Source: Aporrectodea caliginosa
Taxonomy: Eukaryota; Annelida; Clitellata; Crassiclitellata; Lumbricidae
NCBI GenBank assembly: GCA_020284085.1
Contig: JACEVL010000415.1
Location: forward strand, 2,788,227-2,852,226
DNA length: 64,000 nt
Direction of reading: 5' to 3'
The notes below the pieces were generated by a model. The model had not been told where the DNA came from. It made no database searches and saw only the letters and a list, made by a program, of their open reading frames with translations. Made by a program: the position numbers and the translations under genes. Below, piece after piece: positions 34,001-43,023 of the stretch (position 1 is its first letter; each line of letters begins with the position of its first letter).

Positions 34001-37000
34001 GTTTAAGTGACCTCACATACTTAAAAGTAATGCAGTAAAATTTCTTTCTATTATGGAGTAATTCAGGTCATTATTTATTCTGTATGTTAATAGGGTATTT
34101 TTACATAATGTAACAAATCATGATCATCATCATCATATCACCAGACTGTTATGTCAGACACTTGATAGTAAAATATTTTGCTGAGAATGAGACACATCCA
34201 ACTTTGAAAATGCATCATTCGTTTACCTATAAATTAAATGCACATATCGCAGTTGTTAATGCTATTACTTTATTTTGTAGATGAACAGAGCATTTGTTGT
34301 CAACGAGAACTTGAACAGCTTCTGGTTCGCAGAAATAAGCTGCATTAATAAGCGACGTCCAGCCATTCTAAACAATTCAATAACAACATCTGATTATTTA
34401 CATCATTTTCAATAGGGGTGAAAGTAGAGATTCTAAGCAGAGACTAGTAGGTATTACAATTTCTCCTGATTGCAGACCGACTTCACTGGACTAATTCTGT
34501 GTTTACACCATCATGAACTGATGTTCTGTTAACCCACATGGAGCACTGACAATTTTAGGACTGTGAAGACTGAGCAACTTGCAACCCATTAACTGATGCT
34601 ATATGAACCCCGACCTGCAGTGTGAGAATTGTAGCAAGAAGACAACTTTCATCCACATGTTGTTGAATATTTTATCTGGATTTTGCAAACTGATGTCAAT
34701 GAAATTAGAAAGCAGCAGCTTTCAACACTAGCAAACTTTGTTTAAATGAGGCAGAACTGTCTAAAACGTTTAGTGCCCATTAGTGCTCCAAGACCGGCTT
34801 GTTTCTATATAATAATTAGCCAGCCTTTAAAGAACTCACAGGAGACTTTGGTTAGTCTTACTAAGAAATGAACTTGCTTTCTTGTAATGCACTTAAAATG
34901 CAGATAAAAACCCTTGTCTCCCAAGATCTGTGCAAAGGAGCCTAACTGTATGCATGAATCATATGCTAAGAATAGAATACATGCCTAAATGAACTGACAA
35001 CACAGACCTTGTCCTGAGCGTCAATCTCAGACTTGGCATCAATAAGCATTTGAATGATGTCAGCATGACCCTTCATCGCTGCATGATGGAGCGCCAGGTT
35101 ACTTCTCTAAAAATTAATGTTTATATCATAAATGTTCATTTGCAACACCCTAATGAGTACCAGCAACACACATATACCCACCATGGCTAAATGAGACTTT
35201 CAAAACTCAATTTTACAAATATTCATAAAATTTGAACCAACATTTTAATGCTTGTCCAGTAATTCTTGAACTACAAAACTGCTAGTGCATTACACACAAA
35301 TCTACGTGCCACTGTAAGAAGCTGACAAAACAATCTTTTTATATGTTCACATAACACGTTTCAGTAAAACTTAATTCAACGCTTTCTAGTTTTGCATTTC
35401 AAACTAAAGTCAATACAAGCGTATAACAAATGAGCACTGAGCATTAATTAACCCGAGCCTAAAGACTAATAATCCACACCTTCTCAGCGTTAGAACAAGG
35501 TAAAACTTCCGCCACACAAAACTGCATTGGGAAAGCTGAAAGGTTGTGTTAATAGCTAGCTAGTAGCAATGATGATTGATGATGAGTTCTGTGCCTGAAG
35601 GCAGGTCCATTGGCTTTTATGCCACCCAGGGATGAGATCCGTGAGGTGGTTTCCCATTGTCTTTCTCACAGACAACTGTGCGTGAGCAACTTTTCCAGTG
35701 TCGCTATGCAGTGGCTTGAGGTAGATTTGAACCTGTGACCTTACGGTTACAAGGCACAGAACATACCGCTACACCACCACGTCCCAGCAAACAATAAACT
35801 GGCTAAAATGCCCGTTACCTGTAGGCTACTACTATACACCATCAGTTTCCATTGTAATAACTGATAATATTTCCTACATAAGGTCTTCATTTTAGACATT
35901 TACTTTTACAATTTCTGGTAAGGCACATTTATTAAATACGTCTATCAGCAGCAGCCCTCAGAGGCAAAGCTATGCAGCTGAAGAAAGCACCAACAATATG
36001 CCACCAATCCAACAACAGGATGACCATTAATGTCATTTGCTTGACAATGTCAATTTCGTATGATGCATTACGACTAGATCCATGGATGCTCATCATACAT
36101 TAATAGTCAGCCACTAGATACATGCAATACATCAGAAATATAACTGAACCCACATAATCTAACACAACTAGCATATCATATGTTCAGCATATCTGTTAAA
36201 TTATCTTGAAATTACCGGTACTGTAAAACAGCATGCTTGTTCATGCATACCTAATTCTAACTGTCTACTATGTGCTTACGTCATCACGAGCATTCACTTT
36301 ACAACCAGCATCCAGAAGCATCTGAACAATTTCTTTCTTGCCTTGTGAAGCAACATGAATAGCACATGAGTTGTGCTATGAGTAAACAAAACAAACAGCA
36401 GAACAGATCAAACAGCCTGTGTTTCATTTTAGAAAATATAAGTTCAAACCGAAGAAGTCACACAATGCTCATCTTCTCTGCAACAACACTTGCTGAGTGA
36501 AATGTAACATTATGACATTACCTTTGAGACAAACATTGTTGTCTAAAGTATTCAGACTACACAAATCACCAATCAATCTATTTAACTACCAACCAACCCA
36601 TCTACCATTCTACCTACTTCTCCATGGTACAAAGAAAGCAAAAATCAGAGATTGGAAGTCAATGGATATGTGCTATTAGTGAGACGCACTGCATTGATGA
36701 CCTGTTGAGGAAAGAATAAGATTCAAGATCCTCTCCTTGGGACAATCTTCCATGATTGGGATGGCACCATAATACATCCAGAAGCTCTGTGTTGCAATTT
36801 TGGATCAGCCTGTTTGACGACCTCTGCATTCTCCAAAACATGGGGTCTCATTTTGTCCCTCTCTCCCATACTGTGACTCCAACAGGGCATGCTTTCTTGT
36901 CCATTGGTCCATCTTCTAGAACAGTCTTCCACTGAAAAACTGAACTGTTCCCAATAATGTAAAAGAACCACACCAGCTAAACTTATGGCACGTTTTAAAC

Positions 37001-37869
37001 CTGATAGACAGCTCTGTTTCAGTACTTTCTAACGTACTTAAGCAAAAGGCGCTATATAAAATTTCCAGCCATGCACACACACCCATTCACTAGCCACCAG
37101 TGGTATTGTTTATATGCTGGCAGGTACAGTGATACTAAGCACTTTACTAACGAAGTTATCTAGAGATTCTATATGCAAAAGCCGTTATCTGCATCCTCAT
37201 CTCGCTCTTTGCGATCTTCAGATTGTTTTGATCTCTTTGTTCCTAGGACTAGGATTGCTCTGGCACAACACCGGGTGTTTGCTGTGGTGGGTCCCTCCAT
37301 TTGGAATGACCTTTCCCCACTCACTAAGGTCATAACTATTGACTGTTTTTTCCTCATCGGTCTCTCGCTCTTTAAAGGCGGTTCTTTTTCCCTGGGGCTT
37401 CCGTGCTGAGAGCGCCTCTGAACAGTTATTCTGCGAGAGGCGCTTTATAGATTATTAGGTATGATACGATCTAGAAAGCGCTCGTTAATTAGAATTCCAA
37501 TATATCTTGCTCTCATGGTGATGATATGAGCCCCAAGATCTGGGTTACACTGCTGCAAGTTAACCTTTTATTATACCAAACACAATATCCACAATACAGT
37601 GAAGAACGACCAATGATATCCAAATATGTTAACGTTGAAGCAAATCTCAACAAATTTTATTAGCATTGATATACAACAGAGAAATAGACAGTAAAGCGAG
37701 TTACTCTTTCAGAAGAAATGCTTACCGTGTATGAAACCCAGTTAATATCAATTCCTTCCTCAATAAATCGACGCACTTTCTCCTTGTGTCCAAAACCACA
37801 GGCTTCCCAGAAAGCTTCTTGCTTAGTTGCAGCCAAACCCATGGCAGAGAGGAACAAATCAGAAACAGT
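27542..37869 (-). CDS. Ankyrin-repeat protein, gene span
   Basis: Eight minus-strand exons join in phase 0 throughout to about 434 codons. Exon 1 of the recognised set gives TVSDLFLSAMG and a first degenerate ankyrin helix pair (EAFWEACGFGHKEKVRRFIE). Six ankyrin exons follow, four of 99 nt (33 residues), one of 96 nt and one of 129 nt. The last exon starts with a final ankyrin-like helix (ELAKDRAQNNEIRELLDHA) and becomes a Ser/Glu/Asp-rich tail of about 150 residues. Ankyrin repeats are protein-binding scaffolds; no catalytic, SOCS, SAM or zinc-finger domain is visible, so no specific orthologue is named. The true N-terminus is upstream of 37869, because that exon begins at a clear acceptor. 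Confidence 0.9.
28938..29722 (+). mobile_element. L2/CR1-like LINE, 5'-truncated, RT C-terminus intact
   Basis: A frame of about 248 codons is open to TAG at 29682-29684. It contains VRNLGVILDQELSFSKHL, LDYCSSLYTGLP, LHWLPLRHRILYR and PTTWNDLPSF, the thumb and C-terminal signatures of L2/CR1 reverse transcriptases. It ends WLGSASE-stop. The 3' end is CTTGAAGAGGCGCTATATAAAT followed by (TGAT)n. The catalytic palm and endonuclease are absent. It is the best preserved LINE copy in the window and lies in the ankyrin gene region upstream of the 28081 acceptor, antisense to the gene. Confidence 0.9.
30506..30604 (-). CDS. Ankyrin-repeat exon
   Basis: A 99-nt, phase-0 exon with acceptor CTACAG and donor GTGAGT. 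It encodes NQWTALHWAADRSQPEVVRV then LLQAGLDPLIPGR, one canonical ankyrin repeat (TALHWA motif). Confidence 0.94.
30989..31087 (-). CDS. Ankyrin-repeat exon
   Basis: A 99-nt, phase-0 exon with acceptor TTACAG and donor GTAAGT. It encodes ADFTPLMFCGYHGHPKVAQA then LIDAGCDIHAQGS, one ankyrin repeat (TPLM variant). Confidence 0.94.
31528..31667. repeat. 14-bp tandem repeat, about 10 units (intronic)
   Basis: The unit TGATTACTGTTATT is repeated about ten times almost without change, in an ankyrin-gene intron. Confidence 0.97.
32231..32359 (-). CDS. Ankyrin-repeat exon with insertion
   Basis: A 129-nt, phase-0 exon of 43 residues. It starts DSRTALHEACRSQSTDEDGL, continues YRISRLLIDAGSDINSKS and ends SDVGE. 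It is one ankyrin repeat with an insertion between the two helices and a lengthened loop. Acceptor ATAG, donor GTGCAA. Confidence 0.92.
32449..33389. mobile_element. hAT-type element (family C), 941 bp
   Basis: The ends read CAGAGATGGGTA and TACCCATCTCTG. Flanks ATGCCTAG (32441-32448) and ATGCCTAT (33390-33397) are an 8-bp duplication with one mismatch. Both subterminal regions carry arrays of CTAATCGATTAG and AATTAGAATTAG motifs. The unique central 600 bp has no transposase frame. It is a longer relative of the element at 6517-6763. Confidence 0.9.
34269..34367 (-). CDS. Ankyrin-repeat exon
   Basis: A 99-nt, phase-0 exon. It encodes NGWTSLINAAYFCEPEAVQV then LVDNKCSVHLQNK, one ankyrin repeat. 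Acceptor TTTAG, donor GTAATA. Confidence 0.92.
35008..35106 (-). CDS. Ankyrin-repeat exon
   Basis: A 99-nt, phase-0 exon. It encodes RSNLALHHAAMKGHADIIQM then LIDAKSEIDAQDK, a canonical repeat (ALHHAA, GH.DII). Acceptor TTTAG, donor GTCTGT. Confidence 0.94.
35570..35790 (-). mobile_element. tRNA-derived SINE, family 3 (intronic, minus)
   Basis: It starts at the left with GATGATGAGTTCTGTGCCTG and ends with GCTACACCACCACGTCCCA. It is the reverse complement of the 14935-15150 family, with box B-like CAGGTTCAAATCTACC on the minus strand. Confidence 0.8.
36280..36375 (-). CDS. Ankyrin-repeat exon
   Basis: A 96-nt, phase-0 exon. It encodes HNSCAIHVASQGKKEIVQML then LDAGCKVNARDD, one 32-residue repeat. 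Acceptor CATAG, donor GTAAGC. Confidence 0.93.
37190..37465 (+). mobile_element. L2/CR1-like LINE 3' fragment, plus
   Basis: The frame reads SRSLRSSDCFDLFVPRTRIA then FAVVGPSIWNDLSPL, the C-terminal part of an L2/CR1 reverse transcriptase (RSLRSS..L..P.....G.R.FSV.GP..WN.LP). It ends with a tail variant GAGCGCCTCTGAACAG and GAGAGGCGCTTTATAGATT. Frameshifts are present. Confidence 0.75.
37726..37869 (-). CDS. Ankyrin gene, 5'-most recognised exon
   Basis: A 144-nt, phase-0 exon with acceptor TTTTTTGCTTAG|ACT and donor ACG|GTAAGC. It encodes TVSDLFLSAMGLAATKQEAF then WEACGFGHKEKVRRFIEEG, an N-terminal ankyrin cap. An ATG at 37842 is internal and could start an isoform. The polypyrimidine acceptor favours a further upstream exon. 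Confidence 0.87.
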
Positions 37870-37924
37870 CTAAGCAAAAAACAGGTAAACTGTTAAGCAA
37901 ATTCTCTGTAAAAATCAGTATATA

Positions 37925-38020
37925 ATAAATATATATATATATACATCTGTATGCATACTTATGTATATGGTGCATAATGCATATATATATATGTGTGTGT
38001 GTGGGTGTGTGTGTGTAAAC
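37925..38020. repeat. TA- and TG-rich microsatellites
   Basis: AATATATATATATATAC is followed after about 40 bp by ATATATATATATGTGTGTGT and GGGTGTGTGTGTG. Confidence 0.9.
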
Positions 38021-38439
38021 TGTCAGCCACAAAAATAACTCCCAAAATTGGCAGTGGTCAAGTTCTAGCACAGAGCCAAAGTGGAAGGCATTTAACAACT
38101 GGTGTTGGCACTTACTTAACAGGAGTTTTAACAAAATACAAATAATAATGAGATGCGTATGCTACAGATACGCATCCTTCGGACCTTCATAAGAAAACCT
38201 CAGTGTGTAGCCTGCTGGTTCCTCTGATAAGAGATTTAAATTACTGTGGTCCAGCATAATGTATTGTGTAGGCCAGTAGATATATACCAGTAATCATCTT
38301 CTAACATAAGTACATGCAGTTCATGCTCATCCATATGGAAATGCTATCATCAGTGACATGAAGAGTCAATAGTCCGTCACTGAAATAACAATGTTAACAG
38401 AATTCAACAATATGTGCCATTGTCTGTACTATGCCACAG

Positions 38440-38965
38440 CCGCATGAACGATCATACGATTCAACTCTGGTCCAACCAAAATGGCTTAAGTACAGACCAG
38501 AGTCATTGAAGGACATTGAAATCTGGAGACAGACAACTCAGTGATAAAGAAGTGGTCACAGTCACTGCTATCCATGCACCCCTCCAAGTCGAAATAGTTG
38601 TCATGCCTCAAGGTGGCATGTCCAATTAAATTGGGTGTCTTGAGGAAAGGCGTGTTTGCATGTTCAAAGTGATATCGTCATAGATTGGTACGTCTTTGTT
38701 CAGCAGCCTTGCAGTTCCCTTCTTTCTACGGAGATGAGATGGTGCCATACTGCTTAGAATCCACTGTCATTGCAGCTGGATTGAGCACAACGTTCCTGAG
38801 ACAATGTGCATGGACATGTAGAGAGGGACATCAACTAGTTGTACATGGGTCAAGCAACACCATACCGGGGAACAATACTTGGTGTTCTTAATGTCTGGGC
38901 ACTTCCACCCCAAGTGTATTCGGCAGATTGTTTCAGGTGCTGATCGTGGCTGCAGTTTCTTCAAG
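38440..38965 (-). mobile_element. Non-LTR retrotransposon C-terminal remnant, minus
   Basis: Minus-strand frames, broken by stops and shifts, read HIVSGTL, LSSMAPSHLRRKEG and NTPFLKTPNLIGHATL. These resemble the far C-terminus of some invertebrate non-LTR reverse transcriptases (IISGTL.STPL.WLPVLSNIAPP.LRR.E). Based on remembered family patterns. Confidence 0.5.
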
Positions 38966-38984
38966 TGGTGATCGTATTTAAGGT

Positions 38985-39190
38985 TCCAGACTTATTACCA
39001 GATATGTCAGTGGCCGGCCCCAGATGCTGGAACAATCTTCTTCCTGCCCTACAAGCAGCTGACTCAATTGATGCCTTCAAATCTACACTTAAGAGCTATC
39101 TGTTTCTAAAGCCTACCCTGCTGTTAGTTGATTGTGAGGCACTCTGGTAATGGCATGCTGCATTACGCCATATAAGTTGTCATTATTATA
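38985..39190 (+). mobile_element. LINE reverse transcriptase C-terminal remnant, plus
   Basis: The frame reads PDLLPDMSVAGPRCWNNLLP and STLKSYLFLKPTLL, the non-LTR signature SVAGP..WN.LP......S...FKS.LK.YLF. It is of a subfamily different from the GSASE-ending copies. Confidence 0.7.
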
Positions 39191-39324
39191 TTATGTCGGG
39201 GTCTTCTTATGTTGGTGTGTTAGCCGTTGTTTGATGTTTAATTAGTGCTCACCCTTTGCACTGTGCAGGTGAAAGACATATGAAACATCTTTTGTACACA
39301 CTGCTTACGTCTCCACTTATCACC

Positions 39325-39405
39325 TTCCTCTTTGACTGGGCCTGGGTCGGGAGCGCCTCTGAGTAGTTATCTTGAAGGGGCGCTATATAAATTCCATAGA
39401 TAGAT
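39325..39405 (+). mobile_element. L2/CR1-like LINE 3' end with shared tail, plus
   Basis: TTTGACTGGGCCTGGGTCGG reads FDWAWVGSASE-stop. The tail GGGGCGCTATATAAATTCC and (GATA)n follow. It shows the same RT-end and tail fusion as at 29660-29722. Confidence 0.75.
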
Positions 39406-39938
39406 AGATTACAATACTCAGCTATGGTCTCCGTGTCTCTGTTCAGTGTTTTCTCAAGTTTCACTGAAAGAGCAACTTTCAGACTCGAGAAATAAGTCAT
39501 ATGTAGGCTATAGATGAATTTGCGAGATAGTGTTGGGGGATGGTGGTTAATGTAAATAAGATACTTGGAAGACAGAACACTGAGGAAGGCCATTCTTCTG
39601 TACTTTTCAAAAGCTGCGCTTACCCCACACCCAAGTGCAATCGGAAACGTCTATTCCGAAGGAAAACTTAAAATTTAATAATCTCCATCGCCCATCGGGG
39701 AAGAAGCCTGGAAAGCTTCAGCAGTAGGCCCGCAGGCCAGACCGTGTCTATGAATAATCATTTACCTTTAGTCAAAAGGGGCCTACGTTAAGCTCCCAAT
39801 AAATGTATCAGAAAATCAACAATTGTCTGTTAAAATACGCTCTTTCTTTCGTCCTAAATCACCTTCGCTCTAAATTTTGACCAGTTATAAATGAATAATT
39901 AAAATACGTACCAAAAAATGATTTATATTCTGCGAAGG

Positions 39939-40056
39939 CAATTTATTATCCAACACACTGCGATGTTGCTATGGGCATCTCCACAAAACCTCCAAGTCAA
40001 TTTATTATCCAACACACTGCGATGTTGCTATGGGCATCTCCACAAAACCTCCAAGT
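39939..40056. repeat. 59-bp tandem duplication
   Basis: Two identical 59-bp units begin CAATTTATTATCCAACACAC and end CCACAAAACCTCCAAGT. No difference between copies is seen, so the duplication is recent. Confidence 0.97.
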
Positions 40057-40104
40057 CTTTGTATAATTTCAGCGCTGATGTTGAACGTTTTCCCTCTATA
40101 TAAT

Positions 40105-40415
40105 AATCTTCGTTTAATATTTTCAAACTGACAATTGACGCAGTATGATCAAAGATTGTTAGAAAAGGCTTTGGTATGATTACAAATTCAGTATGAACGG
40201 ATGATCACAAGTTAGGCCTATTACAGGAGTCGAATTTAACTGTATGCGACAACCATGCAAGGCGCCCATCACGTCCTACATCTCATTTTGCCAAAGCGCC
40301 ATCTCGCGAATGATAGGCTGAGTGGAACTTTGGGAGGGTGCGGGAAGTGATCGATCCGCTATAATACCTACTGCTCTTCACGCCATGTTACCACTACACT
40401 ATGGACCTCCCTCAT
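40105..40415 (-). mobile_element. tRNA-derived SINE, family 2, minus
   Basis: It shares CTTCGTTTA, TATTACAGGAGTCGAATTTA, ACCATGCAAGG and GAAGTGATCGATCC with the 13850-14115 copy, in the same order. Confidence 0.7.
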
Positions 40416-40439
40416 CGTCAACAATCTCTTTTATTCATT

Positions 40440-40683
40440 CTGATTCATTCATTACTTTAACTTGTATAGCGCGCCTCTTCAGGGAACTACTCAGAGGCGC
40501 TCCCAACCCCAGCGCGACCAAATAGGACCATTTTAATTTGAGAGAGAAATGTCTGAGAGGGGGTTCTAGGAAGGGAACTGAGTGCCAGAGGGAGGCCATT
40601 CCAGGTCGTGGGGCTAACCAGTGCAACCACAGAAGGCTCTATCGGCTCTGCCTGGTGGAGATGCGAGCATACGGGACAGAGAG
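40440..40683 (-). mobile_element. L2/CR1-like LINE 3' fragment, minus, interrupted by a hAT element
   Basis: The minus-strand frame reads VSPTTWNGLPLALSSLPRTP, then FLSQIKMVLFGRAGVGSASE-stop, the end of an L2/CR1 reverse transcriptase fused to the shared tail (GGCGCGCTATACAAG, then ATGAATGAAT). At 40684 it abuts the hAT-type element exactly. Confidence 0.85.
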
Positions 40684-41572
40684 CAGTGATGTGGTCTCAA
40701 GACCGCGGTCTTGGTCTCGAGACCGTCTCGAGGTCGAAAAAATGCGGCCTTGGTCTTGGTCTCGGTCTTGAATGTACCGGTCTCGGTCTTGGTCTTGAAA
40801 GGTGCGGTCTTGGTTTTAAAGGTGTGGTCTTAATGGTCTTGATCATGAGCGTCTGCAGGGTCTCGGTCATTCGCCTTTGGTCTTGGCCTTGCGCATTGGT
40901 TTGGCCTTTGGTGGGAATGAGAGTGGAGTATTTGCTAAATGTTGTCGATAACTCCGGTTATTCAAGGATTTCTGAGATAGCTTCGAATTCATGTGACGAT
41001 CCGCCTATATAGGACAAAGCGAGAGAGGACCTCGTTGTTCGCTTCTTATCAGAAGCGGCAAGACAACATTGAGACACGTACAGTTAACCCTGACTTATGG
41101 TGCTTTAGTGACTAGTTAGGCTTACAATGATGTAGTTTCTCAAGGCAAAATTAGTAGTTGGGCAAGCATTGGAATTCATGTATTTGGTGGGGAAGTTTTC
41201 TCTACTGGCAATTTTTTTAAATTCCGCAACAGCTGCGCCTGTTGAAAGTGTGTCTATAGCTGTAGTGTGCTCTTCGTGAGACCTCGCAGACTTGGGGACA
41301 AAACTATAATTATAAATATCATAAGCATGATTTGAACTATGGGAAAATGTAACACTACAATAATTGAGAATTGCGTTAATGCATGGTCTTGAGGCTTAGG
41401 TCTTGGTCTTGGACCAGGCGGTCTTGGTCTCGGTCTTGGTCTTGGACCACTGACCAGGCGGTCTTGGTCTCGGTCTTGGTCTTGGACCAGGCGGTCTTGG
41501 TCTCGGTCTTGAACCACGCGGTCTTGGTCTCGGACTCTCGGTCTTGGAATTTTGGTCTCGTGCACAACACTG
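40684..41572. mobile_element. hAT-type element (family E), 889 bp, with internal GGTCTTGGTCTC arrays
   Basis: The ends are CAGTGATGTGGTCTC and GAGACC-type inverse ending GTGCACAACACTG. The perfect 8-bp target duplication ACAGAGAG is at 40676-40683 and 41573-41580. Both subterminal regions are arrays of GGTCTTGGTCTCGGTCTTGG; the left one includes the palindrome GGTCTCGAGACC. Arg/Asp/Gln-rich open frames follow from these arrays. No transposase is present. Confidence 0.92.
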
Positions 41573-41586
41573 ACAGAGAGATTATC

Positions 41587-41671
41587 GTAGTAGTTACAGT
41601 TTAACGACACTGTGTGATTACAAAGGTCATTAGCGTCGCCCTCCTCCTTCATCCAGGCTTGGGACTGTTAT
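41587..41671. repeat. Dispersed repeat, second copy
   Basis: It matches 26531-26615: CAGTTTAACGACACTGTGTG, TTAGCGTCGCCCTCCTCC and ATCCAGGCTTGGGACTG. Confidence 0.75.
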
Positions 41672-42286
41672 GCATTAAGTCCGTTGCCGCCAGATCAGGG
41701 TAGGAAGGATCGAGGCAGAGAAGCTGCGTAGGCTGGTTCGTCTAGGACGAGAAAGATTGGAACAACTGATGGGAACAAGAAGGATCAGAGGGGAATTCTT
41801 GACTTTAGTTTGGAATGGAAAGCCTGAGGGTATGCAGTAGAAGTTAGAAGTACCTATCAGGCCTAATTAGTTATGATCGAGCACCTATAAGGCCTAATTA
41901 GGCCAAATTTCAAATATGGTCGTTCTGATATCTGATAATATTGCCGATCGAACGACTAACACTATTATGCTCATAAAAATTTCTGACGACAAAATTGTCG
42001 TTCAATTCGGGGGCGAAAATCTGCACATAACTTTGGGGACAGATGTTTTGCTTTTTTGAGGGGGGATTTTTGCGGCCCACCTGATCAGTGGTCTGTCGAA
42101 GTTTACCCACATCTGCCTTCATTTGGGACTCGACCCTATAGGCCTATACGCTGACTCCCTGTGCCCTAGCGCATCCAGCTCGAAAATTTAACTCTTATGC
42201 GCAGCTGTTTTGTCGGGGTATGCGGTAGCCTAGGCCTAGATCCTTCATACCTCATACACCTCGGTCTCTTCATTACTAGTTAGTAG

Positions 42287-43023
42287 TTGCTCAATTATCC
42301 GCTCGGACGCCAAGAGTCTTCTGGTTGTCCCCAGCGTGCACTGCTCGGGGCCACTGCTCAATCTAGAAGCTTTACTTGTGTTGGTCCCTCTAGTTGCGAG
42401 GAACCCGGCCATTTCCACAGAAGTTGCGGCTTGAGCTCTTCATTTTTCTCTTCCTCTGTTTCGAAAACGCCTCAACCCTGCATGGAGTTCATTTTATTAG
42501 GTGTCTGCACTCTGCAATCTTTACCCATTGAGGTAGATGAGAAATTCGGTTTTCGCGGAAATGAGGTAGAGGAGCTTTTGATGAGATCCTATCATTCCTA
42601 TGTGAGATTGGATGACGACAGCAAACAGTGGCGTAACGAAGGGGCAGGGGGGCGGCCGCCCCCGGGCGCAGGACGGGGGGGCGCAAAATTAGGTCTGAAA
42701 ATGTGTTTTTGTTAAAGAAATCAGGTAAAAATTGAAAAATAGTTTTTAAAAGTAACTTTTGGACGTGAATCTGGGGCGCACGGGCAAGGGGGGGGCGCAA
42801 AATGATATTTGACAAGTTTCTTGTTGCAAAACAGAGAAACAGAGGGAAAAAGCAAAAAAAAACCAAAAAAGTCATCAGAAATTTTGGCAGAAGTCAGTAA
42901 AAAATTTTCAGGAAAATCTTGCCCCGGGCGCACGAACCCCTAGTTACGCCACTGACAGCAAACGGCTGAGCGACGGATGGTGGCGAGAAAAGACATTCGA
43001 GAGACGGATACAAAGACTAGTGA
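42287..43023 (+). pseudogene. Unidentified open frame split by a hAT-type insertion
   Basis: A plus-strand frame runs from 42287 to the MITE at 42626, with an internal Met at 42482 (MEFILLGVCTLQSLPIEVDE). After the MITE and one target-duplication copy, the same frame continues SKRLSDGWWREKTFERRIQR to 43023, where ACGTAAGC gives a good splice donor (GTAAGC) or a TAA in frame. Removing the insertion therefore restores an unbroken frame of about 70 residues from that Met. No family is recognised. It could be a first exon lying head to head with the ankyrin gene, or chance. Confidence 0.35.
42626..42954. mobile_element. hAT-type miniature element (family F), 329 bp
   Basis: The ends are CAGTGGCGTAACGAAGGGG and CCCCTAGTTACGCCACTG. 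The perfect 8-bp target duplication ACAGCAAA is at 42618-42625 and 42955-42962. Subterminal CCCCCGGGCGC and GCCCCGGGCGC motifs are inverted. A relative lies at 56488-56766. Confidence 0.95.

Noticed and set aside
41254..41652. Arg/Asp/Gln-rich frames (DQDRDQDR)
   Set aside because: They are translations of GGTCTTGGTCTC repeats inside the hAT-type element.
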